The notes: generated by a model not told the origin, from the sequence alone. DNA of 64,000 bases from Haliovirga abyssi (GCF_030295325.1 NZ_AP027059.1:2042637-2106636), one strand, 5' to 3'; shown: positions 16,687-26,015, counted from the first letter of the stretch. Program-made: numbers and translations.

Positions 16687-18366
16687 TCATTCAAATTTAA
16701 CAACTTTTTCTAATTTATCACCTACAAATAATATCACAAACTTTTTCATGTTTTTTCTATTCTGCATTTTTTTATCATTTAAATATCTATGCAGTTGCTC
16801 TTTTCCTTCTTCTACTATTTTACCTATATCTTTTGATAAATCTTTCCACTCTTTTTTCTTTATATATTTCAATTCTATCATTGCTTCATATGGTACTTTT
16901 TCATATCTTCTAGTTACCAATATATCTATATATCCTTTTTTCATCTCTCTTTCGCTTTCAATATAATACCATGGACTTTTTATTAAATAGGCCATCATTA
17001 TTGCTTTTAAATGTTTCTCATCAAAATTTATAAAATCTCTATTTGATAATTCTCCCAACACTTCTTCTACTAATTTTAATAGGGGATTTATATTCCCGAT
17101 TTCTATTAATTCTCCAATTGATTTATTTATATCACTTGTTTCGGCATATACTTTATATTCTCTGTCAATATAACTCATAAAACTCTCATAAAATAGTTTT
17201 CTCATTACATAATTTGGTATTTCTAATTTTATTCCTTTAAATGTTTCCTCTTTTATTGTTAAATATCCCAAATAAAACAGTAATGTTATTGCATCATCTT
17301 TTTTTTGTTCTCTTTCCATATTAAAACTATCTATTAATTCTCCTGTCACTCCATCATTTTCTATTATTTCATCTATTATTTCCTGACTTTTCGGACTTAA
17401 TCTCATCATATTTTCCATTTTTTTATAATCACTTGCTATATTTACATCTATTATTTTTTGTGGTTTCCTATTTTCTCGCAAATAATCTGCTAAAAAATAC
17501 AATACCATATCTGTATTATATACTGTTTTTTCTCCTATTAAATTAAATAGATATCCGTTATAACTTCTTTTCATATCTTCTAATACATTTGCTGGTATAT
17601 TATACATTTTTAATAAATTTATTACTGTCTCTTCTGTAAATCCTGTTAATTCATTAAATTCTCTATCTATACTTAAATTTTTCACTATATTAAATCCACT
17701 TGTTATGCTATCTAATGTTACTGGAGCTATTCCTGTCATAAATATTCTATCTACTATTGTTTCTGTACTCTCTTTTAGAACTTCATAAAATTTTCTTACA
17801 AATCCTGTTTTACTTACTATATCTTTAAATTCATTAAATTTAAAACTTAATAACTCATTTGCAAAATGGTCATATTCGTCTATTAATACATATATTTTTT
17901 GCTCTATTTTTAATTCTTCGTACTTCTTTTTGAAATCTCTTAACAGTTCTGCAGGCTCTTTTAAATTTTTATCTAATTTTATTTTTAAATTATATTTTTT
18001 TACAAAACTATCTAATTTATTATATACTTCTAATTTAAAACCATTTTTTAATATATCTTTATTTTCTGTTGATAATCCTGAAAAATTAAATTTTATAATA
18101 TAATAACTATTTTTTCTTGACGTTGGATTTTTTCCTATATATAATTCTCCAAATATTTTGTCAAATTTATCACTATAATTTACATCATAATATTTCCCTA
18201 ATGTATCTATCCATAATGTTTTTCCAAACTTTCTTGGTCTTAGAAACATTATATATTGTTCATCTAAATTTTCTAAATTTTCTATATATTTTGTTTTGTC
18301 TATATAAAAATAGTTTTCATCTAATATTTTTTCTAAATTTTGTAATCCATATGGTATTTTTTTCAT
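16687..18366 (-). CDS. AAA-ATPase-like / PD-(D/E)XK protein, tandem copy 1
   Basis: A 559-residue member of the PF09820/PF08011-type family. The opening IPYGLQNLEKILDENYFYID is typical. The Walker-A-like FLRPRKFGKTL (41-51) and Walker B YVLIDEYDHF (159-168) follow. The C-terminal nuclease-like motif is Asp in GYIDILVTRR with Glu-x-Lys in AMIELKYIKK. The protein is nearly identical to the copy at 19669 except in residues 116-157, where 18 of 42 positions differ. It is flanked by binding-protein genes in a tandem repeat of about 2.98 kb. The function of the family is unknown; the nuclease motif is intact by eye. Confidence 0.83.
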   Translation of the reverse strand: MKKIPYGLQNLEKILDENYFYIDKTKYIENLENLDEQYIMFLRPRKFGKTLWIDTLGKYYDVNYSDKFDKIFGELYIGKNPTSRKNSYYIIKFNFSGLSTENKDILKNGFKLEVYNKLDSFVKKYNLKIKLDKNLKEPAELLRDFKKKYEELKIEQKIYVLIDEYDHFANELLSFKFNEFKDIVSKTGFVRKFYEVLKESTETIVDRIFMTGIAPVTLDSITSGFNIVKNLSIDREFNELTGFTEETVINLLKMYNIPANVLEDMKRSYNGYLFNLIGEKTVYNTDMVLYFLADYLRENRKPQKIIDVNIASDYKKMENMMRLSPKSQEIIDEIIENDGVTGELIDSFNMEREQKKDDAITLLFYLGYLTIKEETFKGIKLEIPNYVMRKLFYESFMSYIDREYKVYAETSDINKSIGELIEIGNINPLLKLVEEVLGELSNRDFINFDEKHLKAIMMAYLIKSPWYYIESEREMKKGYIDILVTRRYEKVPYEAMIELKYIKKKEWKDLSKDIGKIVEEGKEQLHRYLNDKKMQNRKNMKKFVILFVGDKLEKVVKFE

Positions 18367-18435
18367 TTACAAACCACCCCTTATAATTCCAACTCATATT
18401 ATAATATAAAAATCAGCTTAAAATTCCACTTACTC

Positions 18436-18530
18436 TTACTCAACACCATCATATTCACCATTTTTTAAATCTTTTTCCATTTTATCATATTCACCACTAT
18501 TTTTCAATTTTTTAAATCCTTCGTCATATC
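18436..18530 (-). pseudogene. C-terminal remnant of a further solute-binding protein
   Basis: The minus strand reads YDEGFKKLKNSGEYDKM and then EKDLKNGEYDGVE and a stop, matching the last 30 residues of the binding proteins (GFKMLKDSGEYDKMVKDLRSGKY). The rest of the gene is gone. It lies just downstream of AAA copy 1. Confidence 0.8.
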
Positions 18531-18544
18531 TTTATTATAAAATC

Positions 18545-18650
18545 TCCATTTTTAAATGTTTTTCTAAATTTTTGGCTTTTGAAAAATTTCGCCTTGAAAA
18601 ATTGCATATTTCAAAAAAACAGCGTAGCTTATTTTCTGAATAAATTTATA
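18545..18650. repeat. Dispersed AT-rich repeat, partial copy
   Basis: This block contains GAAAAATTTCGCCTTGAAAA and ends GTAGCTTATTTTCTGAATAA. It matches the element at 58597-58710 and the copy at 21483-21580. Confidence 0.7.
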
Positions 18651-18664
18651 CTTTTCTATTAAAT

Positions 18665-18692
18665 AGAGCAAAGGTAATAATACCTTTGCTCT
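18665..18692 (-). terminator. Terminator of substrate-binding protein copy 2
   Basis: AGAGCAAAGGTA and TACCTTTGCTCT form a perfect 12-bp stem with a 4-base loop, directly after the copy 2 gene. Confidence 0.88.
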
Positions 18693-18705
18693 TTCATAAT
18701 CTTCT

Positions 18706-19452
18706 CTATTCATATTCACCATTTCTTAAAGATTTTACCATCTTATCATATTCTCCGCTATTTTTTAACACTTTAAATGCCTTATTATATTTTTTTATTA
18801 ACTCTTTGTTTTTAGAAACTTTTTTTGATAGAAGAAGATAATAACTCATCTTTTCCATTGGCTTTTTATTATAACTGAATTTTGCTTGTTGTTCTTTTGT
18901 GAAATTATCTCTTATCAACTTTAATCCTACATCTAAATCACTAATAAAAATATTAACTCTTCCTGCATATAATTTTTTTAATCCTTGCACATCAGTTGGA
19001 GCTAAATCTAATTTCTTTCCAACATCTTTAAAACTTTTTATGTAAGAGTATCCAAGTGTTCCACCTATTTTTTTCCCTTTTAAATCCTCTAATTTATCCC
19101 AAGTAAAATCATTTCCTTTAATATAGAAAAAAACTGTTTCTCCTGATAATATTGGTTCTTCGCTAAAATAAAAATAATTTTCTCTATCTCCTACTTTTCC
19201 CCAAGAAAGTGTTCCATCATAATTACCCCTTTGAGCTAATATAAATCCTCTTTTCCAAGGGAAAAACTTATATTCTACATCCACTCCTACTTTTGCAAAT
19301 GTTTTTTTCACAACATCACTTGCAAATCCATAATTTTTTAACTTTTTACCATTAAAAGGTGCCCATTCTCCATTTGTTAATGTTATCGTCTCTCCAAAAC
19401 TCATAACACTCAAAACTAACACCATAAATAAAACTAAATACCTTCTTTTCAT
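18706..19452 (-). CDS. Solute-binding protein family 3, copy 2
   Basis: A 248-residue secreted binding protein of the same family as its neighbours. The signal peptide is identical to that of copy 1 through MSFG. The cleft residues GTLSWGKVGDRENYFYFSEEP and the hinge GGTLGYSYIKSF resemble copy 3 closely. The C-terminus is SGEYDKMVKSLRNGEYE. No ABC permease or ATPase is adjacent. It has its own promoter region and terminator, so each copy is probably a single transcription unit despite the array. Confidence 0.87.
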   Translation of the reverse strand: MKRRYLVLFMVLVLSVMSFGETITLTNGEWAPFNGKKLKNYGFASDVVKKTFAKVGVDVEYKFFPWKRGFILAQRGNYDGTLSWGKVGDRENYFYFSEEPILSGETVFFYIKGNDFTWDKLEDLKGKKIGGTLGYSYIKSFKDVGKKLDLAPTDVQGLKKLYAGRVNIFISDLDVGLKLIRDNFTKEQQAKFSYNKKPMEKMSYYLLLSKKVSKNKELIKKYNKAFKVLKNSGEYDKMVKSLRNGEYE

Positions 19453-19483
19453 TGTAATCTCCTCCTTTTTTTCAGAAAATTAT

Positions 19484-19525
19484 ATTATAAATTCATCTGT
19501 AATTATAATATACTATAAAAAATAC
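19484..19525 (-). promoter_or_regulatory. Conserved upstream region of binding-protein copy 2
   Basis: A TATAAT box at 19484-19489 on the minus strand and the AAGGAGGAGATTACA ribosome-binding region are as in copies 1 and 3. Confidence 0.5.
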
Positions 19526-19668
19526 ATTTTCCTTTTTTTAGAGTTATTTTTTTATTCTTAGATTACAATTCAGATTTTAAAAAATTTAAACTACAAGATT
19601 ACATTAGAAGAAAAATAAACTTTAGAAAAACATTTATTATTTTACAAAATGAAACATAGCTTATTTTT

Positions 19669-21348
19669 TCATTCAAATTCAACAACTTTTTCTAATTTAT
19701 CACCTACAAATAATATCACAAATTTTTTCATATTTTTCCTATCCTGCATTTTTTTATCATTTAAATATCTATATAGTTGCTCTTTTCCTTCTTCTACTAT
19801 TTTGCCTATATCTTTTGATAAATCTTTCCACTCTTTTTTCTTTATATATTTCAATTCTATCATTGCTTCATATGGTACTTTTTCATATCTTCTAGTTACC
19901 AATATATCTATATATCCTTTTTTCATCTCTCTTTCGCTTTCAATATAATACCATGGACTTTTTATTAAATAGGCCATCATTATTGCTTTTAAATGTTTCT
20001 CATCAAAATTTATAAAATCTCTATTTGATAATTCTCCCAACACTTTTTCTACTAATTTTAATAGGGGATTTATATTCCCGATTTCTATTAATTCTCCAAT
20101 TGATTTATTTATATCACTTGTTTCGGCATATACTTTATATTCTCTGTCAATATAACTCATAAAACTCTCATAAAATAGTTTTCTCATTACATAATTTGGT
20201 ATTTCTAATTTTATTCCTTTAAATGTTTCCTCTTTTATTGTTAAATATCCCAAATAAAACAGTAATGTTATTGCATCATCTTTTTTTTGTTCTCTTTCCA
20301 TATTAAAACTATCTATTAATTCTCCTGTCACTCCATCATTTTCTATTATTTCATCTATTATTTCCTGACTTTTCGGACTTAATCTCATCATATTTTCCAT
20401 TTTTTTATAATCACTTGCTATATTTACATCTATTATTTTTTGTGGTTTCCTATTTTCTCGCAAATAATCTGCTAAAAAATACAATACCATATCTGTATTA
20501 TATACTGTTTTTTCTCCTATTAAATTAAATAGATATCCGTTATAACTTCTTTTCATATCTTCTAATACATTTGCTGGTATATTATACATTTTTAATAACT
20601 CTATTACTGTCTCTTCTGTAAATCCTGTTAATTCATTAAATTCTCTATCTATACTTAAATTTTTCACTATATTAAATCCACTTGTTATACTATCTAATGT
20701 TATTGGAGCTATTCCTGTCATAAATATTCTATCTACTATTGTTTTTGTACTCTCTTTTAGAACTTCATAAAATTTTCTTACAAATCCTGTTTTACTTACT
20801 ATATTTTTAAATTCATTAAATTTAAAACTTAATAACTCATTTGCAAAATGGTCATATTCGTCTATCAATACATATATTTTTCTTTCTAGTCCAATCCTTT
20901 CATACTCCTCTTTAAAATTCCTCAACAAAACAGCTGGTTCTTCTATTGCTTTATCTAAAATGATTTTTAAATTATATTTTTCTATAAAAGTTTTTAATTT
21001 TTCATATACTTCTAACTTAAATCCATTTTTTAATATATCTTTATTTTCTGTTGACAATCCTGAAAAATTAAATTCTATAATATAATAGCTATTTTTTCTT
21101 GAAGTTGGATTTTTTCCTATATATAATTCTCCAAATATTTTGTCAAATTTATCACTATAATTTATATCATAATATTTCCCTAATGTATCAATCCATAATG
21201 TTTTCCCAAATTTTCTTGGCCTTAAAAACATTATATATTGTTCATCTAAATTTTCTAAATTTTCTATATATTTTGTTTTATCTATATAAAAATAGTTTTC
21301 ATCTAATATTTTTTCTAAATTTTGTAATCCGTATGGTATTTTTTTCAT
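19669..21348 (-). CDS. AAA-ATPase-like / PD-(D/E)XK protein, tandem copy 2
   Basis: A 559-residue near-duplicate of the protein at 16687, with the same length, Walker motifs and C-terminal PD-(D/E)XK motif. Outside residues 116-157 I count about 10 differences in 517 positions. Inside that 42-residue block, just before Walker B, 18 positions differ (for example EEPAVLLRNF against KEPAELLRDF). Such a localised difference suggests gene conversion from another family member. The binding-protein genes on both sides are not operon partners in an obvious way, because each has its own terminator. Confidence 0.83.
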   Translation of the reverse strand: MKKIPYGLQNLEKILDENYFYIDKTKYIENLENLDEQYIMFLRPRKFGKTLWIDTLGKYYDINYSDKFDKIFGELYIGKNPTSRKNSYYIIEFNFSGLSTENKDILKNGFKLEVYEKLKTFIEKYNLKIILDKAIEEPAVLLRNFKEEYERIGLERKIYVLIDEYDHFANELLSFKFNEFKNIVSKTGFVRKFYEVLKESTKTIVDRIFMTGIAPITLDSITSGFNIVKNLSIDREFNELTGFTEETVIELLKMYNIPANVLEDMKRSYNGYLFNLIGEKTVYNTDMVLYFLADYLRENRKPQKIIDVNIASDYKKMENMMRLSPKSQEIIDEIIENDGVTGELIDSFNMEREQKKDDAITLLFYLGYLTIKEETFKGIKLEIPNYVMRKLFYESFMSYIDREYKVYAETSDINKSIGELIEIGNINPLLKLVEKVLGELSNRDFINFDEKHLKAIMMAYLIKSPWYYIESEREMKKGYIDILVTRRYEKVPYEAMIELKYIKKKEWKDLSKDIGKIVEEGKEQLYRYLNDKKMQDRKNMKKFVILFVGDKLEKVVEFE

Positions 21349-21380
21349 TTAAAAACCACCCCTTATAATTCTAAATTAAG

Positions 21381-21460
21381 TTACAATTGCCCGTTTCTTA
21401 ATTCTTTTTTCATTTTATCACATTAAATACTATTTTTCAATTGTTTAAATCCTTCATCAT
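21381..21460 (-). pseudogene. Second C-terminal remnant of a solute-binding protein
   Basis: The minus strand reads YDEGFKQLKNS, an in-frame stop, then CDKMKKELRNGQL and a stop. It is the counterpart of the remnant at 18436-18530 and is more decayed. Confidence 0.7.
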
Positions 21461-21482
21461 ATCTTTATTATAAAATCTGCAT

Positions 21483-21580
21483 TTTTAGATATTTTTCTAA
21501 TTTTTTGGCTTCTGAAAAGTTTTGTTTTGAAAAATCACATACTTAAAAAAACAGCATAACTTATTTTCAAAATAAATTTA
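21483..21580. repeat. Dispersed AT-rich repeat, partial copy
   Basis: This is the same block as at 18545-18650, with changes: the TCTAATTTTTTGGCTTCTGA segment, then AACTTATTTTCAAAATAAA at its end. Confidence 0.6.
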
Positions 21581-21600
21581 TACTTTCCTAATTAATTAAA

Positions 21601-21634
21601 GAAAGAGCAAAGGTAAAAATACCTTTGCTCTTTC
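21601..21634 (-). terminator. Terminator of substrate-binding protein copy 3
   Basis: GAAAGAGCAAAGGT and ACCTTTGCTCTTTC form a 14-bp perfect stem with a 6-base loop. Confidence 0.88.
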
Positions 21635-21644
21635 ATAACCTTCT

Positions 21645-22391
21645 CTATTCATATTCACCATTTCTTAAAGCTTTTACCATCTTATCATATTCACCACTAT
21701 CTTTTAACATTTTAAATCCCTTATTATATTTTTTTATTAACTCTTTGCTTTTAGAAACTTTTTTTGATAAAAGAAGATAATAACTCACCTTTTCCATCGG
21801 CTTTTTATTATATCTAAATTTTGCTTGTTGTTCTTTTGTGAAATTATCTCTTATTAGTTTTAATCCAACATCCAAATCAAGAATAAAAATATCAACCCTT
21901 CCTGCAAATAGTTTTTTAAACCCTTGCAGATCAGTATGAGCTAAATCTAATTTTTTCCCAATATTTTTAAAACTTTTTGTATAAGAGTATCCCAGTGTTC
22001 CGCCTATTCTTTTCTCTTTTAAATCCTCTAATTTATCCCAAGTAAAATCATTTCCTTTCATATAGAAAAAAACTGTTTCTCCTGATAATATTGGCTCATC
22101 ACTAAAATAAAAATAATTTTCTCTATCTCCTACTTTTCCCCAAGAAACTGTTCCATCATAATTACCTCTTTGAGCTAATATATAACCTCTTTTCCAAGGG
22201 AAAAACTTATATTCTACATCCACTCCTACTTTTGCAAATGTTTTTGTTACCACATCACTTGCAAATCCATATCCTTTTAATTTTGCTCCATTAAAAGGTG
22301 CCCATTCTCCATTTGTTAATTTTATCGTCTCTCCAAAACTCATAACACCCAACACTAACGCCATCAATAAAACTAAATACCTTCTTTTCAT
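21645..22391 (-). CDS. Solute-binding protein family 3, copy 3
   Basis: A 248-residue secreted family 3 binding protein. The signal peptide is MKRRYLVLLMALVLGVMSFG, and the mature part has NGEWAPFNGAKLKGYGF, SWGKVGDRENYFYFSDEP and DSGEYDKMVKALRNGEYE. It is the first copy in the direction of transcription and probably closest to the ancestral gene. Its upstream region differs from those of copies 1 and 2 beyond about 22490. The substrate is unknown; the family binds amino acids, opines or similar small polar ligands. Confidence 0.87.
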   Translation of the reverse strand: MKRRYLVLLMALVLGVMSFGETIKLTNGEWAPFNGAKLKGYGFASDVVTKTFAKVGVDVEYKFFPWKRGYILAQRGNYDGTVSWGKVGDRENYFYFSDEPILSGETVFFYMKGNDFTWDKLEDLKEKRIGGTLGYSYTKSFKNIGKKLDLAHTDLQGFKKLFAGRVDIFILDLDVGLKLIRDNFTKEQQAKFRYNKKPMEKVSYYLLLSKKVSKSKELIKKYNKGFKMLKDSGEYDKMVKALRNGEYE

Positions 22392-22423
22392 TGTAATCTC
22401 CTCCTCTTTTTTCAGAAAATTAT

Positions 22424-22465
22424 ATTATAAATTCCTCTGTAATTATAATATACTACAAAAAATAA
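22424..22465 (-). promoter_or_regulatory. Conserved upstream region of binding-protein copy 3
   Basis: A TATAAT box at 22424-22429 on the minus strand, followed by AGGAGGAGATTACA, as in copies 1 and 2. Confidence 0.5.
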
Positions 22466-22549
22466 ATTTTCCTTTTTTTTAGAGTTATTTATTTACAAAA
22501 AGTAACTAATTAGAGCACATAGAATATGTAACCTGTTTTTAATCCATTC

Positions 22550-22981
22550 CTAATTATTATCATCTAACTTTTGAAATTTTTTTAATTCTTCATTTTTAAT
22601 ATTTTTATTGTGATGTTCTAATATAAGCTTTGCCATTTCAATATTATACTTTTTTAATTTTTCATATCCTTTTATTGTATGATTTGATAATTTGCTATTG
22701 TTTTTTAATATTACATGTAAAATTCTATCCACAATATTTATATCTTTTTCTTTACCTATATCATGCAACAAAGCCAATTTTATTATTTTTTTATTATCTT
22801 TTAATTCTATATCTTTTAAAATATCTTTTAATATATTTATACTATGTTTTTTATCATAATTACTCATATTATCAAACAATTCAAATTCATATTTATCAAG
22901 ATATTTTCTAGCCATATTTTCATCTTTACCTGTATAATTTGGAAAAACATATCTTATTAATTGTTTAACTCTATTAAACAT
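22550..22981 (-). CDS. HD-domain protein (putative phosphohydrolase)
   Basis: A 143-residue cytoplasmic protein with an HD metal-dependent phosphohydrolase pattern. A His lies in the DKKHSINIL helix, the HD pair is in ALLHDIGKEKD, and a late His pair is in ILEHHNKNI. It is shorter than most HD proteins but includes the core helices. Its start overlaps the end of the TruA-like gene by 8 bp, so the two are translationally coupled. The substrate is unknown. Proteins of this size sometimes act on nucleotides or RNA, which would fit the RNA-modifying neighbour, but that is inference. Confidence 0.75.
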   Translation of the reverse strand: MFNRVKQLIRYVFPNYTGKDENMARKYLDKYEFELFDNMSNYDKKHSINILKDILKDIELKDNKKIIKLALLHDIGKEKDINIVDRILHVILKNNSKLSNHTIKGYEKLKKYNIEMAKLILEHHNKNIKNEELKKFQKLDDNN

Positions 22982-23825
22982 CTTTTACTATTACCTTCCC
23001 AAGTTTTTTCTTTATTGATTTAATGTTTTTTCCATTTTTACCTATTATCTCGCCTCTTTTTTCTTTATTTACATATAAAAAATATATATCTTTTAGTTTT
23101 TCAACTTTAAGTACATTTTCTATTTCAACTGTTTTATCCTGCTTAAAAAATAGATTCTCTATATCTTTTTTTAAATTTATATTTTTAAGAGTTAAATATT
23201 TTGGATTTGCAGGTTTTAATTCTCCCTTTACAATATAATTTAACATTATTCTAATCTGTTTTGGCATAAAAGAATTTCCTTCGAATATAAACTTTTCTCC
23301 ATCATAGCTAATTTTTACTTTCCTAATTTTTTGTTTTAATTTTTTTCCCTTTTCATCAGAAAATTTACTTACATCATATTCGCCACTTAAATCTTCACAT
23401 ATTTTCTTTATCTCTTCTATAGTTTTATTAAGTTTACTTAGAGGATAGCTATATTCATAAGCTCTTCCTTCTACAATGTCAGGTAAAACTAATCCTGAAA
23501 TTGTTTTTTCTATTTTTATTATTCCAAAATTTTTAGCTATATTATTAAATTCACTTTTTAATTTAATAATATCTCCATTAAAATTACTGCTAATATATAA
23601 TATATTTTCAGTTGCACTTACATTACTATCAGTTCTAGCTGATTGCTGAACTCCCTTTGCCCAAGTTATTCCTAATTCATTTAATATTCTTTTAAATTCA
23701 CTTTTTACACTTATTTTATTTTTATTTTCATCAAAAGATGTAAATTTAGTTCCATCATACCAAATCCAAAATAGATATCCATATTTTTTACTTTTTTCTA
23801 ATTTTCTTAAATCTAACTCTAACAT
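22974..23825 (-). CDS. TruA-like pseudouridine synthase with C-terminal KH motif
   Basis: A 283-residue protein. The TruA family signature is seen as QQSARTDSNVSA with the presumed catalytic Asp66 (canonical GRTDxGVHA). GYLFWIWYDGTKF at the N-terminus matches the TruA start, and GNSFMPKQIRIMLNYIVKG matches the GNGFLRxMVRxM block. About 30 C-terminal residues (RGEIIGKNGKNIKSIKKKLG) form a KH-type GxxG RNA-binding motif, which normal TruA lacks. It is likely a divergent RNA pseudouridine synthase with its own RNA-binding tail; the target is not known. It is coupled to the HD gene downstream. Confidence 0.8.
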   Translation of the reverse strand: MLELDLRKLEKSKKYGYLFWIWYDGTKFTSFDENKNKISVKSEFKRILNELGITWAKGVQQSARTDSNVSATENILYISSNFNGDIIKLKSEFNNIAKNFGIIKIEKTISGLVLPDIVEGRAYEYSYPLSKLNKTIEEIKKICEDLSGEYDVSKFSDEKGKKLKQKIRKVKISYDGEKFIFEGNSFMPKQIRIMLNYIVKGELKPANPKYLTLKNINLKKDIENLFFKQDKTVEIENVLKVEKLKDIYFLYVNKEKRGEIIGKNGKNIKSIKKKLGKVIVKDV

Positions 23826-23848
23826 AATTAATTTTCTCCATTCTCTAA

Positions 23849-24526
23849 TTATTTTACCAACATATCTACTGTAAGAGGATATATTATTAATTTTTTATGT
23901 TCGCTGCTCTTTAATATTAAATCAAACTCTATAAAATTTCTATCTGTATTTGGTTCTCCATTTGTTTCTCCAGAATTGTTTATATCTTCCCAATCACTAC
24001 CAGAGCTATTCCTAACTCTTAATCCACCTAATTTATCAAACCATACTTTATATTTTTTTTGACTACTACCATTATATAAATCCACATTTTTTATCTCTAC
24101 ATTTCTAAATAGTGAATCACTATATTTTTTGCTGTCAAATTTATACATCATATACTTTTTAGTTAATGGGTCTTTTAATATTTCATTTGTATCCTCATTA
24201 GTGGTATAATCTGGAATCATATCTCCATTTTTATCATTAAAGCATACATAATCAAAGCTTTCTCCAGCCAAACCATTTACAGTTACTCCATTAATATCTT
24301 TTCTAAATTCTATCATATAATTTTCAGTTGAAGAATATTTCAAAGTCTGCATATATACTATATCATATTTAAGTTTATATAATGCTTTATCTAATTTTTC
24401 ACTTTCTAAATAATTATCAAATTTAGCACTACCTACTGATGTTAATATTCCTATTATAGCAATTACAATCATAAGTTCTATTAAGGTAAATCCCTTAATT
24501 TTCACATTAATCACCTTCATATTCAA
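23849..24526 (-). CDS. Type IV pilin-like prepilin
   Basis: A 225-residue protein with a class III prepilin signal: a short basic leader, then [20 protein letters not shown], with the processing Gly12, Phe13 and conserved Glu17 (+5 of the mature chain). The hydrophobic helix is followed by a soluble domain of about 190 residues with no clear family. It is probably a minor pilin or pseudopilin exported by a type IV pilus or type II secretion machine. No assembly genes are near. Its ATG overlaps the end of the tdk-bioD fusion gene by 20 bp. Confidence 0.88.
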   Translation of the reverse strand: MNMKVINVKIKGFTLIELMIVIAIIGILTSVGSAKFDNYLESEKLDKALYKLKYDIVYMQTLKYSSTENYMIEFRKDINGVTVNGLAGESFDYVCFNDKNGDMIPDYTTNEDTNEILKDPLTKKYMMYKFDSKKYSDSLFRNVEIKNVDLYNGSSQKKYKVWFDKLGGLRVRNSSGSDWEDINNSGETNGEPNTDRNFIEFDLILKSSEHKKLIIYPLTVDMLVK

Positions 24527-25736
24527 TATTTTTCAACACATTTAGTCCTGACATTTTTTCTATAATTCTTATATTTTCATTTAAAAATTCTTTATCTTTT
24601 ATATTATTTCTATTATTAAAAACCAATCCTTTTATTTTTATTCCTTCATTTTTTAAAATATTTATCGTTAAAAGAGTATGATTTATTGTTCCTAAACTAT
24701 TATTTGTTACAATTATAACTTCTGATTTGTCTTTATATTCTTTTATTAAATCCAAATATGTATAATATTCTGTATATGGTACTAATAATCCTCCAGCGCC
24801 TTCTGTATACACAATATCATTATTTTTTAAATTTTCGTCTATTTTTTCTTTTATTTTTTTTATATTTATCTCTTTATTATCTAATTTTGATGCCATATGA
24901 GGTGAAACTGGTTTGTTAAAAAAATATAAATTAATATCAGATATTTTTTTATTTAATTTTTCACTATATTTATAACTGTCTGAACCTTTATAATTATCAA
25001 AAGTTTCAAGTCCTGTTTCTATAGGTTTTAATGCCATAACTTTATTGCTATTTTTTATATCTTCTTCTATTAATTTTAAAGTAGCATATGTTTTTCCTAT
25101 TTCTGTACCTGTCCCAACTATAAAATATAATTTATTATTTTTTTCATCTCTATTTTTTACAATATGGCATTTTCTACATCTAGCTTCATATGAATCTTTA
25201 GCTCCTACCATTATAACTGGGTCATCATAATATGCTGGTTCTCCATCTATTATTCTTTGAGTTCTTGAAGCTGGATTACCACATACTACACATATTGCGT
25301 TAAATTTATCAACATATTCTGCTTTTGCCATTAATTCTGGCATAGGATGAAATGGTTCTCCTCTAAAATCTTGGTCAAGTCCTGCTAATATAACTCTTTT
25401 TCCAGAATTAGCCAACTCTTCTACAAATTCAACTATACCTTGACCAAAAAATTGTGCTTCATCTATTCCCACTACATCTAAATTTTCCATCTCGTTCACA
25501 TATTTTTTCATACTTTCCACATTAGATACAGGAATTGCCTCTATCATATTTTTGCTATGAGACACAACTTTTTTTTCATCATATCTATTATCAATAGAAT
25601 GTTTAAAAGCAATTATATTTTGATTCGCAAATTCTGCTCTTTTTAATCTTCTGATTAGTTCTTCACTTTTTCCAGAATACATACTTCCTGTTATCGCTTC
25701 TATCCATCCTACTCCTTTTGTAAACCATAAATGCAT
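24507..25736 (-). CDS. Thymidine kinase - dethiobiotin synthetase fusion
   Basis: One uninterrupted 409-residue frame holds two complete enzymes. Residues 5-195 are a type II thymidine kinase: P-loop [24 protein letters not shown], the [11 protein letters not shown] lid, and zinc Cys in CVVCG and CRKCH. Residues 203-409 are a BioD-type dethiobiotin synthetase: P-loop [34 protein letters not shown] and [15 protein letters not shown]. The first phosphorylates thymidine; the second closes the ureido ring in biotin synthesis using CO2 and ATP. These pathways are unrelated. No other biotin gene is in the window. A start at 25736 or a few codons inside is possible; [12 protein letters not shown] marks the true domain start. 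Confidence 0.92.
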   Translation of the reverse strand: MHLWFTKGVGWIEAITGSMYSGKSEELIRRLKRAEFANQNIIAFKHSIDNRYDEKKVVSHSKNMIEAIPVSNVESMKKYVNEMENLDVVGIDEAQFFGQGIVEFVEELANSGKRVILAGLDQDFRGEPFHPMPELMAKAEYVDKFNAICVVCGNPASRTQRIIDGEPAYYDDPVIMVGAKDSYEARCRKCHIVKNRDEKNNKLYFIVGTGTEIGKTYATLKLIEEDIKNSNKVMALKPIETGLETFDNYKGSDSYKYSEKLNKKISDINLYFFNKPVSPHMASKLDNKEINIKKIKEKIDENLKNNDIVYTEGAGGLLVPYTEYYTYLDLIKEYKDKSEVIIVTNNSLGTINHTLLTINILKNEGIKIKGLVFNNRNNIKDKEFLNENIRIIEKMSGLNVLKNIEYEGD

Positions 25737-25783
25737 TTTTTACCTCCAGTATATAAATTTCAAAATTCTAACTCTTTTATTTC

Positions 25784-25852
25784 TTAAATTATATTTATTA
25801 AATTATATTTATTAAATTATATTTATTAAATTATATTTATTAAATTAATTAT
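25784..25852. repeat. 15-bp tandem repeat, about 4.5 copies
   Basis: The unit TTAAATTATATTTAT is repeated four times exactly, plus a partial copy, in the region upstream of the tdk-bioD start. It is AT-only and may change in copy number. Confidence 0.95.
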
Positions 25853-25958
25853 TGCTAATATTTTTTTCTTTCTATTATCAATTTTCTATTATCAATTGTC
25901 AATTATATCTTATTCTATTATACCTTTTTACATTATAAAAATCAACAAAACAAAAAGA

Positions 25959-25979
25959 CATTAAGATTATCTCCTAATG
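25959..25979 (-). terminator. Weak terminator after cysK
   Basis: CATTA...TAATG with a partly paired interior, followed on the minus strand by TCTTTTTG. The stem is imperfect. Confidence 0.35.
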
Positions 25980-26015
25980 CCCTTCCTCTATTGTAAATTT
26001 TTCATTATTAATTAT

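Larger units (their letters stand above)
16440..21370. repeat. Tandem duplication of an AAA gene + binding-protein unit (about 2.98 kb)
   Basis: Equivalent points recur at a spacing of about 2982 bp (binding-protein starts 16469 and 19452, AAA gene ends 16687 and 19669). Each AAA gene is followed by a binding-protein remnant, a piece of dispersed repeat, a hairpin terminator and an intact binding-protein gene. A third binding-protein copy at 21645-22391 marks the start of the array. Most of the AAA gene is nearly identical at the nucleotide level, so the duplication is recent. Confidence 0.88.

Noticed and set aside
25784-25852. Tandem 15-bp repeats as iterons of a replication origin
   Set aside because: Only AT-type units, with no Rep or DnaA gene and no DnaA boxes nearby.
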